From contig NW_024104285.1 of assembly GCF_003945595.2 (NCBI RefSeq), positions 1 to 64,000 of the forward strand: a stretch of 64,000 bases of DNA, read 5' to 3'. Source of the DNA: Pipra filicauda. Taxonomy: Eukaryota > Chordata > Aves > Passeriformes > Pipridae. Below the pieces are notes generated by a model. That model made no database searches and was not told the origin of the DNA. It was given only the letters and a program-made list of their open reading frames with translations. Position numbers and translations under genes: made by a program. This document shows positions 23,191 through 34,700 of the stretch, in pieces; the first letter of the stretch is position 1; each line of letters opens with the position of its first letter.

Positions 23191-25489
23191 TCTTTAAAAC
23201 AAGATAACTGAGAATTCAGTTCAGTTTTCTGCTTCATTCCTTGCCAGATGTTGGGTTGGAGGGAAAGTCAAGTCCTAAAGATGCCCGGTGCCATTTTCAG
23301 AGCTTATATTTGACTTGCCCATTTCTGAAGTTACGGAAACACAGTTTTTGTGCAACAGTCCCTTCTTTCCTCCATAAACAAATGTTTCCTAAGATCCACA
23401 TCCTGCAAAAAGTATTAAGGTTGTATATATGTATATATATTTGCCTACAATTTCTCCCCCCAAATTAACATGAGTTGAATCTCTGTGGTTTGAAAATAAA
23501 CTTGGATTTCAAAATAACATTAATATCTATATATAACCCACTTGATTTGAAATAACAAGCACTGCTCAGAGTTGGCATGTTCAACTATTCTCCCACTTTT
23601 TGTAACAACTGACAGTTGCCATCAATAAATAAGGTGTTTTCACAACATACCAGGGAGATTGTTTATATACAGTGACTTTGGGTTGGGTTTCAGATATTTC
23701 TTGGCCACATCCTGGACTATGACACTATTAAGGAAGGGGTGTGTGGTACAATAAACACTAATGTGATCCACATCAGATTCAAGTTTCAAGATCATCAATT
23801 TGCCACCAGATTTGCTTCAGAACATATCTAATTATTTGCAATGCTACAAATGTGGTTTTTGTCATTGTCATACGCTGACATTCCTTTTAATAACTTCAGA
23901 GTTATACTCTTGTTTCTTAGGGAAAAAGAAATAATTCTCCCTGGCCTTATTCAGTTATTGTTTTAATCAGAGCTGAAGTAAATCTTTGCAGCATGTAAAT
24001 GTATCTCTGTATTTTTATTTTATTATCCATATTAAAAATGAAAATATCATGATCTGTTCCAAAATTTTATCTGGAACATCTTCAAAAGTCTGTTCTTTGG
24101 TGGAATTAGTCCTAAAGCTTCCCAATGACTTTAAGTTTGTTTTTCCCCTGTGTGCCTTGCTGGCACTCTGCCATCCTTTTCAGTCTGGTTTGGGTTTTTT
24201 TTCCCAGCTTTGTTTTTTCTGGCAAAATAAAGAGATGTGAAAGTGAAAGAGGCAAACAAATCGTTCTTATCCAAAACTGCATTTTGAAGCACACAGAACA
24301 AATTTTAAAAAATCATACCTCTAAACATAATTCAGTAACCCTATCAATATTTATTAGTAAAGCTTAACTTCATTGGGTTCAAAACCACTCTCCTAGTAGG
24401 TGGAGGCTGCCCCTATTCCCACTCTTGGCCTTTTCTCTGCCAGACAGAAAAGTCACCCTCTCCCCAGAGCCCATGAGCAACATCTACACAGCTCTCCACA
24501 GCATCCACTCCAATTCTTCTCTGGAAATGGATTCTGAGGCCCTCAACAGCCCTCATGAAGGAGTAGAGTAAGTTCCTCTGGTCTTATTTTAATTAATTTT
24601 ATCATTATTCTGTGTATATTTGCTATGCCACTTATGACACAAGCGCTACTAAACCCAGGCAAGGACAGGAGTTGTTCACAGGCACTGAATCTCTCACAAA
24701 TGTTCAGAATAAACTATCCAACAACACAGAAAAATAGCAAAATTTCAGTTTTGGTGGCTATTTCAACTGGTGGCTATTTCCCAGTTCAGCTGAAATCTGG
24801 CAGCAGCTGAGGGACAAAAAGATATGTTTGGACTGAGAATGCCTCAATATGTACTTCCACAGCATAAACAAAAAGAATTAAAAGCCATTTCTTCTTTGTT
24901 TTGCACAGCACTGTGTAATATGACATTATTTGATTAACCGGGAAAAGCTGCATTCATAAATGTGAAAACCAGAAGGCAGCACAAATACAAAGTTATGCTG
25001 AATACACTTAAATGCTTTGAACTTGTAGAGATCTCATGTTGAATTCGATTATGTCCAAGCTTCCAGGGAAATGTTTAGCCATGGGCTGAAAAAGCCTGAG
25101 ACAGATTATACTTTTGCGTAAGATCTAATAACAAAGTCTTCTGAGATTCCTCCTGTCACATTCCAGACTATAAAAGCAAACTAAATAAATAGAGTATATT
25201 TTCCTGAGATATTTAGAAATGTTATTTTCTGCTAAAACTGCTTTGCTTTAATAAAAAAAAAAAAAAAGATCATAAGTAAGCTATGATTTTGCATATAGCT
25301 ATAAACACAGCTGTTGAGCTCCTAAATGTTATAACAAACTAAATATATCTGGCAAGATACTGGAGCTCCACTGTTTTGTGGAAAACCTCAGGAACATACT
25401 ACCAGCTAAAATATGTCGAAATCAACTGTGCCTCAGAGTACTCAATTTTTGCTTTACTATCACCTTTAAAATGCTTCCCTCCATGACCA
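23191..25489. other. Unique non-coding DNA
   Basis: AT-rich sequence with an A-rich homopolymer at about 25252-25267 and a 16-bp imperfect tandem pair near 24753-24784 (GGTGGCTATTTC units). No exon or RNA gene recognised. Confidence 0.5.
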
Positions 25490-25690
25490 TATTCCACAAA
25501 TTAGAGTTCGGATTTTTTAGTCTTTCCTTGGAAAGTTGCTGCAGCATCTCCTTAGATGTTTTAATTGCTTTCATCCATACCTTTTCTAATTAGATTATGC
25601 GTTCCTGGGAGGTAGCAAACCAAACTGCACACAGTGCTATAAATTTGGGAGTGACAAGGTTTTATACAGTGCTAAAGCAGCGGGGTTTAG
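25490..25690 (-). mobile_element. Ancient CR1/L3-type LINE fragment
   Basis: The + strand carries a degraded reverse complement of an old amniote CR1 type. The words TAGTCTTTCCTTGGAAAG, ACCAAACTGCACACAGTGC and AAGGTTTTATACAGTG fall in the expected order and spacing. It is much more diverged than the CR1 copies at 9.4 and 62.8 kb and has no recognisable 3' terminal repeats, so it predates them. The boundaries are approximate. The ORF at 25378-25593 is a by-product. Confidence 0.6.
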
Positions 25691-26263
25691 GCTTGAAGGA
25701 TCCCATGTTGTAGGGCAATACACAATGGGTCAATAGGAAAAGGAGGAAGAGTATATAGAGTTTTATCCATTAAGATTATCCCACTGTAACCATGCATTTG
25801 ATGCCATTTTGTAAATAGTCACCCCATCATAAGTACTGTGCAAAAAAAAAGGCACTTTTCGATAGAGGTTGCTAAATAACAAGATATTAGAACATAAATA
25901 CTCCAAAACAGAAGGAAAGATAAAGATGTATTACCACAGTCAAAACCACAGTTACTCTGAAAGTCAGCATTTGGAATGGACCAACACAGTGACAGTCTCA
26001 GACAGAAACTATTACAAGGTGTTCAGAAGCTGAGAACTCGGCTGAAACTAAAAAGTCACCTCTAATTCCTGCCTTTAAATAAAGACTGGAGAGGAAAAAG
26101 ACCTTGCCAAAACCTGTCAAGTATTTCTCCTGGTCTTTTAGGACTGCAGCACATCTTACATAAGTGTTTTCTTCAGGCAGTACCTACAAATTCTTACTTC
26201 AAACCCCCAACTGGATCCCAGGTAGCTTCAAACACCACATTAACCTTCCCTTGCTTCCAACAG

Positions 26264-26444
26264 AGCCCGTGTCTCCAGAAGGCAGATAAACAATGCAGCA
26301 GCCAAGTCCTGTAACTATCTCAGTGTATGGAAGCACAACCACACAATTTGTCCTCAGCATATTGAAAAAGAGGAGCAAGATGAACAGAAATCTTCAGGGC
26401 TGGCTTTTCTCCGTAGCTCTGCAAATGACACACGTTCCTTTTAA
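26264..26444 (+). other. Candidate exon with strong acceptor, + strand
   Basis: The tract TTAACCTTCCCTTGCTTCCAACAG is a strong vertebrate acceptor. From 26264 a phase-2 frame (one base, then GCC CGT GTC) stays open for 59 codons to TAA at 26442-26444. The peptide is hydrophilic and not repetitive (parts read NYLSVWKHNHTICPQHIEKE and GLAFLRSSANDT). I do not recognise it. A weaker minus-strand exon could also be drawn over 26188-26290, which shows how easily such models arise by chance. Confidence 0.2.
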
Positions 26445-28329
26445 GATTGTGCTCATAAATTATTATTTTACTGCAGCAGAGGTAAATATCTCTGTATAGA
26501 AATCAACGTTATTTAAGGAATAGTTAATTTCGAATTAAAAATCCAAGTAAATAACTCGGTGTCTCTGTCAATACCAATTTCTAAATATAAGGATGTGCTT
26601 TTGGTAAACAAAAGGAAAGATGCTGATGTGTTCAGGACCTGGGAAATCTGCAAGAGTGATATGTGGAGAAAAGAGGACTGTGCTGTTGACATTGAAAACA
26701 GGGCTGAGAGAGAGTGTGTATGGATGGGGGATTTAACCTGTGAGTGTCCTGCTGTCCTTCTGCAGTTGCTCACATGGACATTGCTTCACATGCACATGTA
26801 CAATAATAGCTGAGACTGCCAGCACACAAACACCAACAAAGCCCAGGGACAACTGGGCTAAGATTTTTAACCTCCTACCTCATTACGGGAGAATGTTGCT
26901 GACCCTTTGAGGAACTAACTACAATTATGGTATAAGACTGTAACAATAGTGTTGCATCATAATGAAATATCTCTATTCATCTCACTGCTCCAAACAATTC
27001 AAAGGTCTAAATCAGCATTTCCTTTATCTGGATGTCACTGGTGTCAAGGCCAAAACTCCTTTACTTCAGTGGTCTCAGAGTGAATACAATAAGGAGAAAG
27101 AGAGATTGTTTCATATTTTCTGCTTTATTTTCAGTAAGTTAAGCAAAATGTTTACCACAGAAGTTTGTGCAATATCCTAATCTCACACATATTTCAGCAG
27201 TTTTAGCTGTGCATTCCATAAACAAGTTTATTGTTAGGATAAGGTTGAATTGTATGATGAGCCTTGAGGTAAAAATCATCTTGTAAATAGCAGAAATATT
27301 GCTCTTCTCTAAGCTCAGGAATTTATGTACAAGCCCAAGCTTCTGTACGACTGCTTTTGAAGAGCAGAAAAGCAGCTCAAGCTACACCAATCAGCAGTAA
27401 TTAGTAGAGCAGCTATGGAACCTCAACCTGAAGATTAAAACAGGCAATTTTTAAAATCATGATACATCTTGACTTTTCCTGAAATAGTCCTCAGGTGCCT
27501 GAGTTTACTCAGCTACTTTAATATCACACCAACTTGTCCTTTTCAGTGTGAACTCGAATCTGCAGCAACAGAGAATCTTCCACTTGTCTTGATTTCTGTT
27601 CAGCCTAAAAGCATCAGCACCTCCAAAACCAACTATTTCCATTTTCCCAGCAGATGTCATTAGATTTACAGTTTTTCAAGAATAAAAGCACACAGCTTAA
27701 TTTCATCTTCCAACACACCCTGACTGTAATGGAACAGACAAGCAGATCAAGATTCTGTTTCGCAGAATCACATTAAATTAGATCTATTGTGCTCCTCAGG
27801 TAATATTCATGACATTTGAAGACTCAAAGTTTATGGTCAGCTCTACAGAGCTGGTAACTCATACAAGTTCAGCCATTCTGCAATGACAGAAATCATAAAA
27901 TATAAGATATTTGTTCGTCATAGGAATTTTACATTTTATAGTTAATGTTTTTCTAGTTCAGCAATTCATTTTGCTGATTAAAAAAAAATTCTTATTGGTC
28001 TGGTAAAAGTTAAATAAAATACAGAATTAAGTACTTAAAATATGAGTTCCTAAGACCTTAATTTGTATTAATGCCCCCTTCTTAAACTTTTTGACAGAAT
28101 TCCATTCATAATGAAACGTTCAGAGGTAATTATTTCTCTTTCTTCTGTGTGAATTATGAGAATTATTTATATACTCAATCTTAATATCATAGCTTCATTA
28201 CCTAATAGGAAAAATCCACAGGATATGAATCATTCTGGGAAAGAATTAAAATCTTTTCTTCTGTTTTAAATACAAAAAAAAAAAAAAGGAGAAAGATGAA
28301 AAGATTTCTAATGACATAAAATTCACACT
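26445..28329. other. Unique non-coding DNA
   Basis: No repeats or exons recognised. An 86-codon minus-strand frame (26513-26773) and an 84-codon plus-strand frame (26559-26813) overlap antisense to each other and have no splice support. A poly-A run lies near 28274-28287. Confidence 0.5.
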
Positions 28330-28810
28330 GCTGCAGGCTCTGCTTGCAAATCAGAGCTCTCGCTACGTAACCCAAAGCTACGGGTTCTACTTCCAGTCTC
28401 CCTGCCTGGAAAGCCATAAATGTGATGCTTTTGTAATGATTAGTTAATGAAACAGCGGAGTGATAATGAGGCTGTGAGAAATGTAAGTTAAATTATTAAT
28501 GGAAAAAAGGTAAAGAATAAGTAATGAAAGCAGCGAGTTACAGGGACCTCTCTGTACCTGGATGGTCCGAAACCATAAACCCCGGCAGCACTTCAGCACC
28601 CAGCCCCTGGTCATGTGCTAATGAAATTCCTGACATTCCAAGTGCATTCCATCTGATAGTTGTTCTCCCTCATAAAATAACAGGCCGTGCACAAAGCTTA
28701 TTACAAACTGCAGATAAGCTGTAAAAGCCATAAAAATTTCTACTGACATTTATTGCCGACGAGTAGCTGGAGGATGTTGATATATATTGATAACAGTCTG
28801 CTTTGTGACA
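28330..28810. promoter_or_regulatory. Candidate long-range enhancer (homeodomain-rich, CpG-retaining)
   Basis: About ten CpGs fall within about 480 bp of an otherwise CpG-poor region (for example CTCGCTACGTAACC, AACAGCGGAG, GGTCCGAAACC, GCCGACGAG). They are interleaved with many TAAT/ATTA cores (TGATTAGTTAATGAAAC, GATAATGAGG, ATTATTAATGG, GTGCTAATGAAATTCC). This pattern is typical of deeply conserved developmental enhancers. The 66-codon frame at 28524-28724 is not protein-like. Assignment is by composition only. Confidence 0.35.
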
Positions 28811-31653
28811 TTTGGAAAGTTTACTCCTAATTCACTTGCAGAATATGCAAATACAGTTTTTCCTACCATACCTTCAAGTCATTAAGTCATTGCAATATCC
28901 ACCTGTATTTTTAATGGATTTTTCCCTATTTCACAGGTTTCTTCCATATTTCTTCCAAAATAGAGTTTTTAAAGCAAGAAAGAAAGGTAGATTCTCATGA
29001 ACATTCAAGCTAATAAATGCAACAAGTGTCTACAGCTAGTTTTTATCATCAGCAATAAATAATAGTGTTACTAAATAAAACACCTTAGAGAGGATTTTAT
29101 GTATGTCACTACATATGTCTATATGTGTATATATATATATATTTGTGGTATTTTTTAAATATCATGGCAAGTTTTGAACACACTTTACAAAGAATTATGG
29201 CCAGGAATGTGTTTTATTCCTTCTGAGCTTTCAAAAAAGGGGACTGAACAAAAGTGTGTTTCTTTTAAGTATCATTAAAAGTACTGAAGGCAAGATTTTA
29301 TGTGTCACACGTGAAAATTCTCCATTTACAAAGGGTCTCATTGTATTAATCCAGGCATTGGTTTATTATCTACAATTCCTTCAGGAAATGTCACACGTCC
29401 ACAGGATGTCCTTGAGCTTTAAATCTTGCATTTGGATCTTTGATTTAAAGGATAAAAGATAAAAACCTACATTTATCCAGACAATTCCCAAGTGAAGGTA
29501 CACCTGTATGAGGCCAGAAATAACTTATTCTAGTCAGCATATTGTATAAATTAAGATAAATAATTTTTATTTTAAAAGGGCTTTTTTTAGCCATAGAGAC
29601 TAAAATATTTGGTCTCAGAATACTCACTGGGGTTCACACTTCCTTTCTGAAACCCAAAATCCAGGTTTGGAATATGTGTCATCTTATTTTTAAACATAAA
29701 CATAATGCCCCCAAAGTGCATTTTCTGAGCAGTAACTGCATCAATAGAGCTCTGAGATGTAAATACTGCCTGAACAGCAAATATATGTTTAAAACAAATA
29801 GTCCTGAGGTAAAAATGAATTGACACTAAAGACAATGAAAACTAAAATGTTACTATACAAAAACCAATAAATCTGCAAGATTTTTTACAACAGCTTATTA
29901 AAACAAGGATTTCCTGTCTGTTATTTATATACCATGTAGTCCTGGCATGTAACAACAACTGAGGGAGAAGAGTTTTGTCCCATAAAGCCAGAAAGGTGGA
30001 ATAACCACTCCTGTCCCCTGCATCCCACCCTCTACAGAAAATCATCATGTGCCACAGATCAATCCAGCAAATATATTCGTACAAGATACCTTTTTGCAAT
30101 AAATGTATTAGCAATGCTATAAAAAACTTGCTCTGAGAAGAAGAACAGCTAAAATTGAATACTGACTTGATTCAAAGAAAAACATGAGTCACTCAGCTCC
30201 ATCAAACCTGCATTAATTAGGACCTTTTAGTACTTAGCTCCACTGGGAGCCATCAAACACCTTTGATACTTATAATCCAAAAGAAAAATCCACTAAAACA
30301 GACCATAGGTATAAAGAAATGAAAATGAAAACAGAGCACTCTGCCCCAAATGAATTAGCCCTAGATTCAGAAAACCAAGTTGCAATTTAGGATAGCACTG
30401 AAAAGCAAAGTGTTGCTTTGAACTCTAAATCTCCAGTTCTAACAGCTGTAACAGGTCCTAGGAATTGCAAATAGGCCAGACTGAAAGAACTTAGATGTGA
30501 ACATAGGTAAGAATTATGTATTTGTTTTGTTTCTGATTTCAATCTTGTCACAGAAATCCTGACCCTGAATAGTGCCCAGCAATGCCTTTCCTTTGTGATA
30601 ACACCAAGCCCGGGGCTGGGGACTGGGACAAACACACAAAACAACCAAAATAACCCCCCACAATGTATCATTCCAATAGAAAAAGTGAACAAAAGAGAGC
30701 AAGAAATACAAGTTGCTGTGATAGAGGTTAACATTTGTTGCAGTAAATTGCTGGGGCTTTCAAAGCAGCAATTTTCAGGCTACAGGAGGACAATGTCATG
30801 TTCTTTCAGATACAAGTGTTGGAGTAAAAGGCCTTTCTTCCCAAGCAGAAAAATGCTTTGTTTGAGAGGCAGGGGAGTCATCCCCAAACCTCAGCCACGA
30901 CCTGCCACTGCTCTGGGAAGATTGCTTACTATTAATGTAGTTGTACAGCCACAGCTACAGCCATTCCTGCTCTTTAATTAGTTGTTCTTTCATCTTCCAC
31001 ATACAGAAAAGGAAATCACTGAGAATCAAGTCTGAAAAGGTATTTACAACTCTTTAAACAAAGAATGACTTCAAGAAAACTTCCCCTTTATTTCAGAGTT
31101 TCCTTTCAAAAGAGTATGTTTTTAAGTTTTCTCCCTCCTTATCCATAAATGATTCTACTTTATTTACACATGTAAAAAACTCTGATACAAATACCACTGT
31201 GGCTATTTGAATAATATGAGGAGAATTTACCTCCTAATTGATTCCTACCCAATTCAGCAAAGCATTAGAGTCTGACTAAAGTTCTTACAAATAAGGGTGA
31301 AGTAGATGTAACAATAATGTCATGGCAGCTACACCACTAAACGTTTGAGTAACAGCTTATTGTCAGTAGAGTCACAGCCTTAGATACTTATTTGCATAAT
31401 ATTTCATCATACTTTTTTTCCTAATCACTTTAAAGATACTACAGAGACATTTACTAAAAGACAAGATTCTTTCCATATTCTGATATAGATATATACACTG
31501 TTCCATTAGCAACCCCAAAGGTCCACACCAAAACCAGTTCTGTAACACCCTCCATTTTGGGTTAGACTTCCAGTTGTTTAGTGCAGAAGATAAAAAAGCA
31601 TTTCAAAGCACAAAAACTCACCAAACTTCTATATCAACAACACTTTTACTTAC
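28811..31653. other. Unique non-coding DNA
   Basis: Includes a short (TA)n tract at 29128-29142. The longest frames, 128 codons (30595-30981, +) and 115 codons (30387-30734, -), overlap each other antisense and lack splice support, so both are judged chance. Confidence 0.5.
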
Positions 31654-31731
31654 AGGACAAGATGTTTTGGGGACATTTCCAGCACAATATTCTTGCACTC
31701 TTCATTGCTCATTTGTCCCTTGAGTAGCATC
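31654..31731 (-). other. Candidate 78-bp exon, minus strand
   Basis: On the minus strand an acceptor (CATTTATCCCTTAG) precedes an open 78-bp segment ending at a consensus donor (CCT|GTAAGTAAAAG). The open frame (phase 2 in, phase 2 out) includes GQMSNEECKNIVLEMSPKH, which is balanced and hydrophilic. One of the three frames in 78 bp is often open by chance, and the exon-side donor bases are weak. I do not recognise a family. Confidence 0.25.
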
Positions 31732-34700
31732 CTAAGGGATAAATGTAGAGCTGCTGTTGGAGCCACTCAGCCAAGTGAACTCCACCAAGCAGGAGATGTG
31801 ACCCAACCATTATCAGGCTCAGCTTCCTGTTTCCCAGCTGAGTTTTAAATTTCCTCAGCTGGATCTGGAAGCTGAGAGTATTTAGCACTGATTCATATCA
31901 GTGGCAAGGTTTTCCCTTTCATTTGATAACAGTTACTGACAAAACTGAAGAGAGAAAGACTGAGAAAGGGAATTCTGACAGCCATAGTTTTGCTCAAAAC
32001 TTCACCCACTGTAGGAAATTTTGATGTCTGTCTTCACCTGAACATTTGAACTCCACCAACTCAATATTGAGGCACATTAAATCAAAGACAACCTAAAGTG
32101 AATCATCTAGCTACAACTCCCACTTTTCACCCAATTAGGCTTCTCACTCCTGTTCTTAATTTCCCACAAATGACAACAAATCAGCACTTTGTTTTGAACT
32201 AAGAAAAGGTAAATGCACACAGAATATTTCTACATCATATTTTGCGTATTTTTCCCCAAACTAGTTTTTGTGATATGCAGTGAAGAGATAAAGTTTATGC
32301 TATTTCAATAAAATTCTGTTTTAAACTAGTAAGTTTGACAAAATTACTTGCTAATTTGAAATACTTTTTATACTGTACATTTTTCATAGCACTTAGATCA
32401 GAGAAAAACAATTGTCATATATTTTCTTAATTTAAAAGATTTTGTTTTTTAAGAAAAGGACTTGCAGAGTGAACTTTCTTATTTTATAGTCCCTGATAAT
32501 TTGGAATTACAATCCTAATTCAAGGAACTACACAGCACATCTTTATTTTAGTGGGGGGGGGGGATTTCTGAAGGTTACTGCTGTCACAAAGGAAAAAAAG
32601 CCTTTCTTCCCCAGGCCAAATAAGAACTTAGGCAATATCCTATATAATAGCCTACCAATTTCAGTTTGAAGGATTAGAGGTGGTTCATTCTTTTCTCACT
32701 CATTCAATCTTGGGATGTTTCTGTAGAATTTGCTAAAGCCATATAAAATTGCTTCTGGGTATTTTATAGTATTTACTACTAAAGAGTAAGCTGGACCACC
32801 TAAATAACTTTATTTATGAGCACAGACAAAATTTTAAGCGGGACACCAGAGCTAACTCTTTGATTATGGGAATGGCCTGTTTAAGTTTTCACTCTTAGGA
32901 CACGGAAAGAAGGAGAAATACAGACTACAAATAAACCCAACCCGTTGCAGATAAAAAGCAGATGGGACAGAACTGCCAATATTTGCAAAGAGCCACGGGC
33001 AGCAGTGGCAGTGGCACTGCCTTGCTGTCAGGCCCCATAAATGAAGCAGTGCTGTGCGTGGCAAGGAGCAGGATGGTTGTCCTCTGAGGAACACAGCTTT
33101 TATAGGCAGCAGTAATGGAGATTAAGTAGCTCCTCTCTTCCCACTGCCTCAGCACTGAATCACTGCCCAGCACTGGTAACAAGGCGATGGGGGACACTTC
33201 CCAGAGCAGCCGCTGAGACAGGAGGGCTTGGGGCTGCCTGGGGAAGAGAACTGAGCACTTGGCTTTGCACTTGGCTTTTTTTCTTTTAAAATGGTCAAGG
33301 CTGTTCAGGGCAGCTCTGGTTTAAGGGATGGTTAAGACCACATAAATAAAGAGAAGAGTGGACCACTACAACGAGCAGACCAATAGCCAAGATTACCACT
33401 TTTCATTAGATTCTTCCTTAATTAGCAAGATTTTCTTCAACTACTTCATGAAAAATTTGGTCACCTGTCCTTAACAAGTGCACTCTCATCTATAAGGACA
33501 AGAAATAAACCCAGGATTTTAATGAAAGAAAGTAAATAATTACATTTCCAGCAAATTGTTTAGTTGAAGAAGAAAGCAATATGCTAAGATAGCAATTCAC
33601 TCTAACCCCGAAGGGGTTAATTAGGGTAACCAGGTATAAAGTTTTAACTGTTACAAAGGAAAATTTGTTGAAAACTGTAACAAAGGAAAAGTGTTGCACA
33701 GATGTGGAATTCGGTCACTGCTTGTTGACCATCCCAACATTTGTGCTGGTTCCAGCTGCCACCCACCTTGCAAATTGCTGCAAGATCTGGGGAACCTTGT
33801 AGTTCTTCCTCTCAAGACCATTTTATCCTGCACTCCACACGATCTACAGATTAAGACACCAAAGCAGTCAGCTCATACACTCAACACAGAGTTAGGAGTT
33901 TCAGTCTCAGGAACTGAAATAATTAAAGCTGGAAATTCTTGCCTATACACTTATCTCAGTTGACAAATATTGAATTCCTCGTTTCCCAGGTCTTTAGGAT
34001 CAGATACATGTGAAATAAATGAAACAATGAACCTTTCTGTAACTGAAACATTAAATTGATCTGGGACATTGGTTGCACTGTAGTATTAATTAAAAAATTA
34101 CACTGTTTAGTGTAAGACCAACACAAGATAGATGTGGGTTGGAAAATATCAAGGATGTTTAAGCCACCCTGTAGTGAAAATTCACAGTGAAGCCCTTATC
34201 CTACAGCTTAAGTGAGGGTCAAATGCAATGAAATCATGGACCAGGCATCACTCATTATTTAGTTCAAATGTGTCAACAGAAAAAAAAAATCCATTTTCAA
34301 TGGATCTGGATCAATGCCATTTTGAGGCATAGTCCTCCTTTTTTCCTTCACATTCACTATCAAATATAGAGTTGACATATTTGCCTTTTTTCTTTTTAGA
34401 ATCATGCATTATTCTGCTATTTTTTTTAGCATTAACCCTGATACTTGATCATATTTTGAACCTCTTCTTTTCATTTATACTGATAAAGAGATTGCTAAAC
34501 CATGGAATTATGTACACTTGGTAATGAGAGTTGGCTTTCCTTAGCAGTACAATGTTCCATTGCAACCTTTAATGCAGAATCAATGTATTTTGGGTTCTGA
34601 TTGGAACTCTCAATAGAGCTTAAAACAAACCCAACGAAAAGGAGCTAAAATTTAAACAAAAAATCAAAGCCCAGCACAACACACATGAAGGACTTTGTAA

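Noticed and set aside
26188..26290. Minus-strand exon ending at a GTAAGA donor, with a protein-like frame
   Set aside because: Acceptor is poor and the + strand over the same bases has a much better acceptor; kept only as an illustration of chance models.
30387..30981. 128-codon (+) and 115-codon (-) frames overlapping antisense
   Set aside because: Mutually overlapping, no splice signals, no recognisable protein features.
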